Positions 10,401 through 24,100 of a stretch of 64,000 nucleotides of DNA are shown one piece after another. The DNA is from Eledone cirrhosa. Lineage: Eukaryota; Mollusca; Cephalopoda; Octopoda; Eledonidae. The notes beneath the pieces were generated by a model. That model was not told the DNA's origin, made no database searches, and saw only the letters and a program-made list of their open reading frames with translations. Every line of letters starts with the position of its first letter. The stretch's first letter is position 1. The stretch covers positions 357,673,587 to 357,737,586 of the forward strand of contig OZ024742.1 of the NCBI GenBank assembly GCA_964016885.1, written 5' to 3'. The position numbers and the translations under genes were made by a program.

Positions 10401-13400
10401 GGGCGCTTGTGGATGATAACAGCTTCTATTGTACCAGTGAGGGTAGAAATAAGGCGCTTGTGGTTGATAACAGGTTCTATTGTACCACTGAGGGTAGAAA
10501 TAGGGCGCTGGTGGTTGATAACAGGTTCTATTGTACCACTGAGGGTAGAAATAGGGCGCTTGTGGTTGATAACAGCTTCTATTGTACCAGTGAGGGTAGA
10601 AATAGGGCGCTTGTGGTTGATAACAGCTTCTATCGTACCACTGAGGGTAGAAATAGGGCGCTTGTGGATGATAACAGCTTCTATTGTACCAGTGAGGGTA
10701 GAAATAGGGCGCTTGTGTGTGATAACAGCTTCTATTGTACCAGTGAGGGTAGAAATAGGGCGCTTGTGGTTGATAACAGCTTCTATTGTACCAGTGAGGG
10801 TAGAAATAGGGCGCTTGTGGCTGATAACAGATTCTACTGTACCAGTGAGGGTAGAAATAGGGCGGTTGTGGTTGATAACAGCTTCTATTGTACCACTGAG
10901 GGTAGAAATAGGGCGGTTGTGGTTGATAACAGGTTCTATTGTACCACTGAGGGTAGAAATAGGGTTCTTGTGGATGATAACAGCTTCTATTGTACCACTT
11001 AGTGTAGAAATAGGGCGCTTGTGGTTGATAACAGCTTCTATTGTACCACTGAGGGTAGAAATAGGGCGCTTGTGGTTGATAACAGCTTCTATTGTACCAC
11101 TGAGGGTAGAAATAGGGTGCTTGTGGTGGTTGATAACAGCTTCTATTGTACCAGTGAGGGTAGAAATAGGGCGCTTGTGGTTGATAACAGGTACTATTGT
11201 ACAACTGAGGGTAGAAATAGGGCGCTTGTGGTTAATAACAGGTTCTATTGTACCACTGAGGGTAGAAATAGGGCGCTTCTGGTTGATAACAGCTTCTATT
11301 GTACCACTGAGGGTAGAAATAGGGCGCTTGTGGTTGATAACAGCTTCTATTGTACCACTGAGGGTAGAAGTAGGGCGCTTGTGGTTGATAACAACTTCTA
11401 TTGTACCACTGAGGGTAGAAATAGGGCGCTTGTGGATGATAACAGCTTCTATTGTACCACTGAGGGTAGAAATAGGGCGCTTGTGGTTGATAACAGCTTC
11501 TATTGTACAACTGAGGGTAGAAATAGGCGCTTGTGGATGATAACAGCTCCTATTGTACCAGTGAGCGTAGAAATAAGGCGCTTGTGGTTGATAACAGGTT
11601 CTATTGTACCACTGTGGGTAGAAATAGGGCGCTTGTGATTGATAACAGGTTCTATTGTACCACTGAGGGTAGAAATAGGGCGGTTGTGGTTGATAACAGG
11701 TTCTATTGTACCACTGAGGGTAGAAATAGGGCGCTTGTGGGTGATAACAGCTTCTATTGTACCAGTGAGGGTAGAAATAGGGCGCTTGTGGTTGATAACA
11801 GCTTCTATTGTACCACTGAGGGTAGAAATAGGGCGCTTGTGGTTGATAACAGCTTCTATTGTACCAGTGAGGGTAGAAATAGGGCGCTTGTGGTTGATAA
11901 CCGGTTCTATTCTACCACTGAGGGTAGAAATAGGGCGGTTGTCGTTGATAACAGGTTCTATTGTACCACTGAGGGTATAAATAGGGCGCTTGTCGTTGAT
12001 AACAGGTTCTATTGTACCACTGAGGGTAGAAATAGGGCGCTTGTTGTTGATAACAGCTTCTATTGTACCACTGAGGGTAGAAATAGGGCGCTTGTGGATG
12101 ATAACAGCTTCTATTGTACCAGTGAGGGTAGAAATAGGGCGCTTGTGGGTGATAACAGCTTCTATTGTACCAGTGAGGGTAGAAATAGGGCGCTTGTGGT
12201 TGATAACAGCTTCTATTGTACCAGTGAGGGTAGAAATATGGCGCTTGTGGCTGATAACAGCTTCTATTGTACCAGTGAGGGTAGAAATAGGGCGCTTGTG
12301 GTTGATAACAGGTTCTATTGTACCACTGAGAGTAGAAATAGGGCGGTTGTGATTGATAACAGGTTCTATTGTACCACTGAGGGTAGAAATAGGGTTCTTG
12401 TGGATGATAACAGCTTCTATTGTACCACTTAGGGTAGAAATAGGGCGCTTGTGGTTGATAACAGCTTCTATTGTACCACTGAGGGTAGAAATAGGGCGCT
12501 TGTGGTTGATAACAGCTTCTATTGTACCAGAGAGGGTAGAAATAGGGCGCTTGTGGTTGATAACAGGTTCTATTCTACCACTGAGGGTAGAAATAGGGCG
12601 GGTGTCGTTGATAACAGGTTCTATTGTACCACTGAGGGTAGAAATAGGGCGCTTGTGGTTGATAACAGGTTCTATTGTACCACTGAGGGTAGAAATAGGG
12701 CGCTTGTTGTTGATAACAGCTTCTATTGTACCACTGAGGGTAGAAATAGGGCGCTTGTGGTTGATAACAGGTTCTATTGTACCACTGAGGGTATAAATAG
12801 GGCGCTTGTGGTTGATAACAGCTTCTATTGTACCACTGAGGGTATAAATAGGGCGCTTGTGGTTGATAACAGCTTCTATTGTACCACTGAGGGTAGAGAT
12901 AGGGCGCTTGTGGATGATAACAGCTTCTATTGTACCAGTGAGGGTAGAAATAGGGCGCTTGTGGATGATAACTGCTTCTATTGTACCAGTGAGGGTAGAA
13001 ATAGGGCGCTTGTGGTTGATAACAGCTTCTATTGTACCACTGAGGGTAGAAATAGGGCGCTTGTGGATGATAACAGCTTCTATTGTACCAGTGAGGGTAG
13101 AAATAAGGCGCTTGTGGTTGATAACAGGTTCTATTGTACCAGTGAGGGTAGAAATAGGGCGGTTGTCGTGGATAACAGGTTCTATTGTACCACTGAGGGT
13201 GAGAAATAGGGCTCTTGTGGATGATAACAGCTTCTATTGTACCACTTAGGGTAGAAATAGGGCGCTTGTGGTTGATAACAGCTTCTATTGTACCAGTGAG
13301 GGTAGAAATAGGGCGCTTGTGGTTGATAACAGCTTATATTGTACCACTGAGGGTAGAAATAGGGCGCTTGTGGTTGATAACAGTTTCTATTGTACCACTG

Positions 13401-14796
13401 AGGGTAGAAATAGGGCGCTTGTGGTTGATAACAGCTTCTATTGTACCAGTGAGGGTAGAAATAGGGCCCTTGTGGTTGATAACAGCTTCTATTGTACCAG
13501 TGAGGGTAGAAATAGGGCGCTTGTGGTTGATAACAGCTTCTATTGTACCACTGAGGGTAGAAATAGGGCTCTTGTGGATGATAACAGCTTCTATTGTACC
13601 AGTGAGGGTAGAAATAGGGCCCTTGTGGTTGATAACAGGTTCTATTGTACCACTGAGGGTAGAAATATGGCGCTTGTGGATGATAACAGCTTCTATTGTA
13701 CCAGTGAGGGTAGAAATAGGGCGCTTGTGGTTGATAACAGGTTCTATTGTACCACTGAGGGTAGAAATAGGGCGCTTGTGGTTGATAACAGGTTCTATTG
13801 TACCACTGAGGGTAGAAATAGGGCGCTTGTGGTTGATAACAGCTTCTATTGTACCACTGAGGGTAGAAATAGGGCGCTTGTGGTTGATAACAGGTTCTAT
13901 TGTACCACTGAGGGTAGAATTGGGCGCTTGTGGTTGATAACAGCTTCTATTGTACCACTGAGGGTAGAAATAGGGCGCTTGTGGATGATAACAGCTTCTA
14001 TTGTACCAGTGAGGGTAGAAATAGGGCGCTTGTGGATGATAACAGCTTCTATTGTACCAGTGAGGGTAGAAATAAGGCGCTTGTGGTTGATAACAGGTTC
14101 TATTGTACCACTGAGGGTAGAAATAGGGCGCTTGTGGTTGATAACAGGTTCTATTGTACCACTGAGGGTAGAAATAGGGCGCTTGTGGTTGATAACAGCT
14201 TCTATTGTACCAGTGAGGGTAGAAATAGGGCGCTTGTGGTTGATAACAGCTTCTATCGTACCACTGAGGGTAGAAATAGGGCGCTTGTGGATGATAACAG
14301 CTTCTATTGTACAAGTGAGGGTAGAAATAGGGCGCTTGTGTGTGATAACAGCTTCTATTGTACCAGTGAGGGTAGAAATAGGGCGCTTGTGGTTGATAAC
14401 AGCTTCTATTGTACCAGTGAGGGTAGAAATAGGGCGCTTGTGGCTGATAACAGATTCTACTGTACCAGTGAGGGTAGAAATAGGGTGGTTGTGGTTGATA
14501 ACAGGTTCTATTGTACCACTGAGGGTAGAAATAGGGCGGTTGTGGTTGATAACAGGTTCTATTGTACCACTGAGGGTAGAAATAGGGTTCTTGTGGATGA
14601 TAACAGCTTCTATTGTACCACTTAGTGTAGAAATAGGGCGCTTGTGGTTGATAACAGCTTCTATTGTACCACTCGGGGTAGAAATAGGGCGCTTGTGGTT
14701 GATAACAGCTTCTATTGTACCACTGAGGGTAGAAATAGGGCTCTTGTGGTTGATAACAGCTTCTATTGTACCACTGAGGGTAGAAATAGGGTGCTT
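7498..14796. repeat. Higher-order tandem duplication, about 3.62 kb, within the 51-bp array
   Basis: Matching landmarks recur 3,624-3,625 bp apart: the 54-bp variant at 7498 and 11123, the block start at 7908 and 11533, 9233 and 12857, and 9591 and 13215. The one-base change from 3,625 to 3,624 is explained by an extra base in the first copy near 8861 ('ctgaaaggtag' instead of 'ctgagggtag'). This equals about 71 units. Confidence 0.88.
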
Positions 14797-17700
14797 GTGG
14801 TGGTTGATAACAGCTTCTATTGTACCAGTGAGGGTAGAAATAGGGCGCTTGTGGTTGATAACAGGTACTATTGTACCACTGAGGGTAGAAATAGGGCGCT
14901 TGTGGTTGATAACAGCTTCTATTGTACCAGTGAGGGTAGAAATAGGGCGCTTGTGGTTGATAACAGCTTCTATTGTACCACTGAGGGTAGAAATAGGGCT
15001 CTTGTGGATTATAACAGCTTCTATTGTTCCAGTGAGGGTAGAAATAGGGCGCTTGTGGTTGATAACAGCTTCTATTGTACCAGTGAGGGTAGAAATAGGG
15101 CGCTTGTGGTTGATAACAGCTTCTATTGTACCAGTGAGGGTAGAAATAGGGCGCTTGTGGCTGATAACAGATTCTACTGTACCAGTGAGGGTAGAAATAG
15201 GGCGGTTGTGGTTGATAACAGGTTCTATTGTACCACTGAGGGTAGAAATAGGGCGGTTGTGGTTGATAACAGGTTCTATTGTACCACTGAGGGTAGAAAT
15301 AGGGTTCTTGTGGATGATAACAGCTTCTATTGTACCACTTAGTGTAGAAATAGGGCGCTTGTGGTTGATAACAGCTTCTATTGTACCACTCGGGGTAGAA
15401 ATAGGGCGCTTGTGGTTGATAACAGCTTCTATTGTACCACTGAGGGTAGAAATAGGGCGCTTGTGGTTAATAACAGGTTCTATTGTACCACTGAGGGTAG
15501 AAATAGGGCGCTTCTGGTTGATAACAGCTTCTATTGTACCACTGAGGGTAGAAATAGGGCGCTTGTGGTTGATAACAGCTTATATTGTACCACTGAGGGT
15601 AGAAATAGGGCGCTTGTGGTTGATAACAGTTTCTATTGTACCACTGAGGGTAGAAATAGGGCGCTTGTGGTTGATAACAGCTTCTATTGTACCAGTGAGG
15701 GTAGAAATAGGGCGCTTGTGGTTGATAACAGCTTCTATTGTACCACTGAGGGTAGAAATAGGGCTCTTGTGGATTATAACAGCTTCTATTGTTCCAGTGA
15801 GGGTAGAAATAGGGCCCTTGTGGTTGATAACAGGTTCTATTGTACCACTGAGGGTAGAAATATGGCGCTTGTGGATGATAACAGCTTCTATTGTACCAGT
15901 GAGGGTAGAAATAGGGCGCTTGTGGTTGATAACAGGTTCTATTGTACCACTGAGGGTAGAAATAGGGCGCTTGTGGTTGATAACAGGTTCTATTGTACCA
16001 CTGAGGGTAGAAATAGGGCGCTTGTGGTTGATAACAGCTTCTATTGTACCACTGAGGGTAGAAATAGGGCGCTTGTGGTTGATAACAGGTTCTATTGTAC
16101 CACTGAGGGTAGAATTGGGCGCTTGTGGTTGATAACAGCTTCTATTGTACCACTGAGGGTAGAAATAGGGCGCTTGTGTATGATAACAGCTTCTATTGTA
16201 CCAGTGAGGGTAGAAATAGGGCGCTTGTGGATGATAACAGCTTCTATTGTACCAGTGAGGGTAGAAATAAGGCGCTTGTGGTTGATAACAGGTTCTATTG
16301 TACCACTGAGGGTAGAAATAGGGCGCTTGTGGTTGATAACAGGTTCTATTGTACCACTGAGGGTAGAAATAGGGCGCTTGTGGTTGATAACAGCTTCTAT
16401 TGTACCAGTGAGGGTAGAAATAGGGCGCTTGTGGTTGATAACAGCTTCTATCGTACCACTGAGGGTAGAAATAGGGCGCTTGTGGATGATAACAGCTTCT
16501 ATTGTACCAGTGAGGGTAGAAATAGGGCGCTTGTGTGTGATAACAGCTTCTATTGTACCAGTGAGGGTAGAAATAGGGCGCTTGTGGTTGATAACAGCTT
16601 CTATTGTACCAGTGAGGGTAGAAATAGGGCGCTTGTGGCTGATAACAGATTCTACTGTACCAGTGAGGGTAGAAATAGGGCGGTTGTGGTTGATAACAGG
16701 TTCTATTGTACCACTGAGGGTAGAAATAGGGCGGTTGTGGTTGATAACAGGTTCTATTGTACCACTGAGGGTAGAAATAGGGTTCTTGTGGATGATAACA
16801 GCTTCTATTGTACCACTTAGTGTAGAAATAGGGCGCTTGTGGTTGATAACAGCTTCTATTGTACCACTGAGGGTAGAAATAGGGCGCTTGTGGTTGATAA
16901 CAGCTTCTATTGTACCACTGAGGGTAGAAATAGGGCTCTTGTGGTTGATAACAGCTTCTATTGTACCACTGAGGGTAGAAATAGGGTGCTTGTGGTGGTT
17001 GATAACAGCTTCTATTGTACCAGTGAGGGTAGAAATAGGGCGCTTGTGGTTGATAACAGGTACTATTGTACAACTGAGGGTAGAAATAGGGCGCTTGTGG
17101 TTAATAACAGGTTCTATTGTACCACTGAGGGTAGAAATAGGGCGCTTCTGGTTGATAACAGCTTCTAGTGTACCACTGAGGGTAGAAATAGGGCGCTTGT
17201 GGTTGATAACAGCTTCTATTGTACCACTGAGGGTAGAAGTAGGGCGCTTGTGGTTGATAACAACTTCTATTGTACCACTGAGGGTAGAAATAGGGCGCTT
17301 GTGGATGATAACAGCTTCTATTGTACCACTGAGGGTAGAAATAGGGCGCTTGTGCTTGATAACAGCTTCTATTGTACCACTGAGGGTAGAAATAGGCGCT
17401 TGTGGATGATAACAGCTTCTATTGTACCAGTGAGCGTAGAAATAAGGCGCTTGTGGTTGATAACAGGTTCTATTGTACCACTGAGGGTAGAAATAGGGCG
17501 CTTGTGGTTGATAACAGGTTCTATTGTACCACTGAGGGTAGAAATAGGGCGCTTGTGGTTGATAACAGCTTCTATTGTACCAGTGAGGGTAGAAATAGGG
17601 CGCTTGTGGCTGATAACAGATTCTACTGTACCAGTGAGGGTAGAAATAGGGCGGTTGTGGTTGATAACAGGTTCTATTGTACCACTGAGGGTAGAAATAG

Positions 17701-17962
17701 GGCGGTTGTGGTTGATAACAGGTTCTATTGTACCACTGAGGGTAGAAATAGGGTTCTTGTGGATGATAACAGCTTCTATTGTACCACTTAGTGTAGAAAT
17801 AGGGCGCTTGTGGTTGATAACAGCTTCTATTGTACCACTGAGGGTAGAAATAGGGCGCTTGTGGTTGATAACAGCTTCTATTGTACCACTGAGGGTAGAA
17901 ATAGGGCTCTTGTGGTTGATAACAGCTTCTATTGTACCACTGAGGGTAGAAATAGGGTGCTT

Positions 17963-20900
17963 GTGGTGGTTGATAACAGCTTCTATTGTACCAGTGAGGG
18001 TAGAAATAGGGCGCTTGTGGTTGATAACAGGTACTATTGTACAACTGAGGGTAGAAATAGGGCGCTTGTGGTTAATAACAGGTTCTATTGTACCACTGAG
18101 GGTAGAAATAGGGCGCTTCTGGTTGATAACAGCTTCTATTGTACCACTGAGGGTAGAAATAGGGCGCTTGTGGTTGATAACAGCTTATATTGTACCACTG
18201 AGGGTAGAAATAGGGCGCTTGTGGTTGATAACAGTTTCTATTGTACCACTGAGGGTAGAAATAGGGCGCTTGTGGTTGATAACAGCTTCTATTGTACCAG
18301 TGAGGGTAGAAATAGGGCCCTTGTGGTTGATAACAGCTTCTATTGTACCAGTGAGGGTAGAAATAGGGCGCTTGTGGTTGATAACAGCTTCTATTGTACC
18401 ACTGAGGGTAGAAATAGGGCTCTTGTGGATGATAACAGCTTCTATTGTACCAGTGAGGGTAGAAATAGGGCCCTTGTGGTTGATAACAGGTTCTATTGTA
18501 CCACTGAGGGTAGAAATATGGCGCTTGTGGATGATAACAGCTTCTATTGTACCAGTGAGGGTAGAAATAGGGCGCTTGTGGTTGATAACAGGTTCTATTG
18601 TACCACTGAGGGTAGAAATAGGGCGCTTGTGGTTGATAACAGGTTCTATTGTACCACTGAGGGTAGAAATAGGGCGCTTGTGGTTGATAACAGCTTCTAT
18701 TGTACCACTGAGGGTAGAAATAGGGCGCTTGTGGTTGATAACAGGTTCTATTGTACCACTGAGGGTAGAATTGGGCGCTTGTGGTTGATAACAGCTTCTA
18801 TTGTACCACTGAGGGTAGAAATAGGGCGCTTGTGGATGATAACAGCTTCTATTGTACCAGTGAGGGTAGAAATAGGGCGCTTGTGGATGATAACAGCTTC
18901 TATTGTACCAGTGAGGGTAGAAATAAGGCGCTTGTGGTTGATAACAGGTTCTATTGTACCACTGAGGGTAGAAATAGGGCGCTTGTGGTTGATAACAGGT
19001 TCTATTGTACCACTGAGGGTAGAAATAGGGCGCTTGTGGTTGATAACAGCTTCTATTGTACCAGTGAGGGTAGAAATAGGGCGCTTGTGGTTGATAACAG
19101 CTTCTATCGTACCACTGAGGGTAGAAATAGGGCGCTTGTGGATGATAACAGCTTCTATTGTACCAGTGAGGGTAGAAATAGGGCGCTTGTGTGTGATAAC
19201 AGCTTCTATTGTACCAGTGAGGGTAGAAATAGGGCGCTTGTGGTTGATAACAGCTTCTATTGTACCAGTGAGGGTAGAAATAGGGAGCTTGTGGCTGATA
19301 ACAGATTCTACTGTACCAGTGAGGGTAGAAATAGGGCGGTTGTGGTTGATAACAGGTTCTATTGTACCACTGAGGGTAGAAATAGGGCGGTTGTGGTTGA
19401 TAACAGGTTCTATTGTACCACTGAGGGTAGAAATAGGGTTCTTGTGGATGATAACAGCTTCTATTGTACCACTTAGTGTAGAAATAGGGCGCTTGTGGTT
19501 GATAACAGCTTCTATTGTACCACTGAGGGTAGAAATAGGGCGCTTGTGGTTGATAACAGCTTCTATTGTACCACTGAGGGTAGAAATAGGGCTCTTGTGG
19601 TTGATAACAGCTTCTATTGTACCACTGAGGGTAGAAATAGGGTGCTTGTGGTGGTTGATAACAGCTTCTATTGTACCAGTGAGGGTAGAAATAGGGCGCT
19701 TGTGGTTGATAACAGGTACTATTGTACAACTGAGGGTAGAAATAGGGCGCTTGTGGTTAATAACAGGTTCTATTGTACCACTGAGGGTAGAAATAGGGCG
19801 CTTCTGGTTGATAACAGCTTCTAGTGTACCACTGAGGGTAGAAATAGGGCGCTTGTGGTTGATAACAGCTTCTATTGTACCACTGAGGGTAGAAGTAGGG
19901 CGCTTGTGGTTGATAACAACTTCTATTGTACCACTGAGGGTAGAAATAGGGCGCTTGTGGATGATAACAGCTTCTATTGTACCACTGAGGGTAGAAATAG
20001 GGCGCTTGTGGTTGATAACAGCTTCTATTGTACCACTGAGGGTAGAAATAGGCGCTTGTGGATGATAACAGCTTCTATTGTACCAGTGAGCGTAGAAATA
20101 AGGCGCTTGTGGTTGATAACAGGTTCTATTGTACCACTGAGGGTAGAAATAGGGCGCTTGTGGTTGATAACAGGTTCTATTGTACCACTGAGGGTAGAAA
20201 TAGGGCGCTTGTTGTTGATAACAGCTTCTATTGTACCACTGAGGGTAGAAATAGGGCGCTTGTGGTTGATAACAGCTTCTATTGTACCAGTGAGGGTAGA
20301 AATAGGGCGCTTGTGGTTGATAACAGCTTCTATCGTACCACTGAGGGTAGAAATAGGGCGCTTGTGGATGATAACAGCTTCTATTGTACCAGTGAGGGTA
20401 GAAATAGGGCGCTTGTGTGTGATAACAGCTTCTATTGTACCAGTGAGGGTAGAAATAGGGCGCTTGTGGTTGATAACAGCTTCTATTGTACCAGTGAGGG
20501 TAGAAATAGGGCGCTTGTGGCTGATAACAGATTCTACTGTACCAGTGAGGGTAGAAATAGGGCGGTTGTGGTTGATAACAGGTTCTATTGTACCACTGAG
20601 GGTAGAAATAGGGCGGTTGTGGTTGATAACAGGTTCTATTGTACCACTGAGGGTAGAAATAGGGTTCTTGTGGATGATAACAGCTTCTATTGTACCACTT
20701 AGTGTAGAAATAGGGCGCTTGTGGTTGATAACAGCTTCTATTGTACCACTGAGGGTAGAAATAGGGCGCTTGTGGTTGATAACAGCTTCTATTGTACCAC
20801 TGAGGGTAGAAATAGGGCTCTTGTGGTTGATAACAGCTTCTATTGTACCACTGAGGGTAGAAATAGGGTGCTTGTGGTGGTTGATAACAGCTTCTATTGT

Positions 20901-23900
20901 ACCAGTGAGGGTAGAAATAGGGCGCTTGTGGTTGATAACAGGTACTATTGTACAACTGAGGGTAGAAATAGGGCGCTTGTGGTTAATAACAGGTTCTATT
21001 GTACCACTGAGGGTAGAAATAGGGCGCTTCTGGTTGATAACAGCTTCTAGTGTACCACTGAGGGTAGAAATAGGGCGCTTGTGGTTGATAACAGCTTCTA
21101 TTGTACCACTGAGGGTAGAAGTAGGGCGCTTGTGGTTGATAACAACTTCTATTGTACCACTGAGGGTAGAAATAGGGCGCTTGTGGATGATAACAGCTTC
21201 TATTGTACCACTGAGGGTAGAAATAGGGCGCTTGTGCTTGATAACAGCTTCTATTGTACCACTGAGGGTAGAAATAGGCGCTTGTGGATGATAACAGCTT
21301 CTATTGTACCAGTGAGCGTAGAAATAAGGCGCTTGTGGTTGATAACAGGTTCTATTGTACCACTGAGGGTAGAAATAGGGCGCTTGTGGTTGATAACAGG
21401 TTCTATTGTACCACTGAGGGTAGAAATAGGGCGCTTGTGGTTGATAACAGCTTCTATTGTACCAGTGAGGGTAGAAATAGGGCGCTTGTGGCTGATAACA
21501 GATTCTACTGTACCAGTGAGGGTAGAAATAGGGCGGTTGTGGTTGATAACAGGTTCTATTGTACCACTGAGGGTAGAAATAGGGCGGTTGTGGTTGATAA
21601 CAGGTTCTATTGTACCACTGAGGGTAGAAATAGGGTTCTTGTGGATGATAACAGCTTCTATTGTACCACTTAGTGTAGAAATAGGGCGCTTGTGGTTGAT
21701 AACAGCTTCTATTGTACCACTGAGGGTAGAAATAGGGCGCTTGTGGTTGATAACAGCTTCTATTGTACCACTGAGGGTAGAAATAGGGCTCTTGTGGTTG
21801 ATAACAGCTTCTATTGTACCACTGAGGGTAGAAATAGGGTGCTTGTGGTGGTTGATAACAGCTTCTATTGTACCAGTGAGGGTAGAAATAGGGCGCTTGT
21901 GGTTGATAACAGGTACTATTGTACAACTGAGGGTAGAAATAGGGCGCTTGTGGTTAATAACAGGTTCTATTGTACCACTGAGGGTAGAAATAGGGCGCTT
22001 CTGGTTGATAACAGCTTCTATTGTACCACTGAGGGTAGAAATAGGGCGCTTGTGGTTGATAACAGCTTATATTGTACCACTGAGGGTAGAAATAGGGCGC
22101 TTGTGGTTGATAACAGTTTCTATTGTACCACTGAGGGTAGAAATAGGGCGCTTGTGGTTGATAACAGCTTCTATTGTACCAGTGAGGGTAGAAATAGGGC
22201 CCTTGTGGTTGATAACAGCTTCTATTGTACCAGTGAGGGTAGAAATAGGGCGCTTGTGGTTGATAACAGCTTCTATTGTACCACTGAGGGTAGAAATAGG
22301 GCTCTTGTGGATGATAACAGCTTCTATTGTACCAGTGAGGGTAGAAATAGGGCCCTTGTGGTTGATAACAGGTTCTATTGTACCACTGAGGGTAGAAATA
22401 TGGCGCTTGTGGATGATAACAGCTTCTATTGTACCAGTGAGGGTAGAAATAGGGCGCTTGTGGTTGATAACAGGTTCTATTGTACCACTGAGGGTAGAAA
22501 TAGGGCGCTTGTGGTTGATAACAGGTTCTATTGTACCACTGAGGGTAGAAATAGGGCGCTTGTGGTTGATAACAGCTTCTATTGTACCACTGAGGGTAGA
22601 AATAGGGCGCTTGTGGTTGATAACAGGTTCTATTGTACCACTGAGGGTAGAATTGGGCGCTTGTGGTTGATAACAGCTTCTATTGTACCACTGAGGGTAG
22701 AAATAGGGCGCTTGTGGATGATAACAGCTTCTATTGTACCAGTGAGGGTAGAAATAGGGCGCTTGTGGATGATAACAGCTTCTATTGTACCAGTGAGGGT
22801 AGAAATAAGGCGCTTGTGGTTGATAACAGGTTCTATTGTACCACTGAGGGTAGAAATAGGGCGCTTGTGGTTGATAACAGGTTCTATTGTACCACTGAGG
22901 GTAGAAATAGGGCGCTTGTGGTTGATAACAGCTTCTATTGTACCAGTGAGGGTAGAAATAGGGCGCTTGTGGTTGATAACAGCTTCTATCGTACCACTGA
23001 GGGTAGAAATAGGGCGCTTGTGGATGATAACAGCTTCTATTGTACCAGTGAGGGTAGAAATAGGGCGCTTGTGTGTGATAACAGCTTCTATTGTACCAGT
23101 GAGGGTAGAAATAGGGCGCTTGTGGTTGATAACAGCTTCTATTGTACCAGTGAGGGTAGAAATAGGGAGCTTGTGGCTGATAACAGATTCTACTGTACCA
23201 GTGAGGGTAGAAATAGGGCGGTTGTGGTTGATAACAGGTTCTATTGTACCACTGAGGGTAGAAATAGGGCGGTTGTGGTTGATAACAGGTTCTATTGTAC
23301 CACTGAGGGTAGAAATAGGGTTCTTGTGGATGATAACAGCTTCTATTGTACCACTTAGTGTAGAAATAGGGCGCTTGTGGTTGATAACAGCTTCTATTGT
23401 ACCACTGAGGGTAGAAATAGGGCGCTTGTGGTTGATAACAGCTTCTATTGTACCACTGAGGGTAGAAATAGGGCTCTTGTGGTTGATAACAGCTTCTATT
23501 GTACCACTGAGGGTAGAAATAGGGTGCTTGTGGTGGTTGATAACAGCTTCTATTGTACCAGTGAGGGTAGAAATAGGGCGCTTGTGGTTGATAACAGGTA
23601 CTATTGTACAACTGAGGGTAGAAATAGGGCGCTTGTGGTTAATAACAGGTTCTATTGTACCACTGAGGGTAGAAATAGGGCGCTTCTGGTTGATAACAGC
23701 TTCTAGTGTACCACTGAGGGTAGAAATAGGGCGCTTGTGGTTGATAACAGCTTCTATTGTACCACTGAGGGTAGAAGTAGGGCGCTTGTGGTTGATAACA
23801 ACTTCTATTGTACCACTGAGGGTAGAAATAGGGCGCTTGTGGATGATAACAGCTTCTATTGTACCACTGAGGGTAGAAATAGGGCGCTTGTGGTTGATAA

Positions 23901-24100
23901 CAGCTTCTATTGTACCACTGAGGGTAGAAATAGGCGCTTGTGGATGATAACAGCTTCTATTGTACCAGTGAGCGTAGAAATAAGGCGCTTGTGGTTGATA
24001 ACAGGTTCTATTGTACCACTGAGGGTAGAAATAGGGCGCTTGTGGTTGATAACAGGTTCTATTGTACCACTGAGGGTAGAAATAGGGCGCTTGTTGTTGA
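17963..24100. repeat. Higher-order repeat of period 3,882 bp within the 51-bp array
   Basis: Identical landmark series repeat 3,882 bp apart: 17810 and 21692, 18781 and 22663, 19495 and 23377, 19855 and 23737. The period equals 76 units plus 6 bp. The extra 6 bp is the sum of three +3 variants, two -1 variants (GGCGC) and one -1 variant ('gtagaattgggc'). The second copy ends near 24.1 kb, where the variant pattern changes. Confidence 0.9.
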
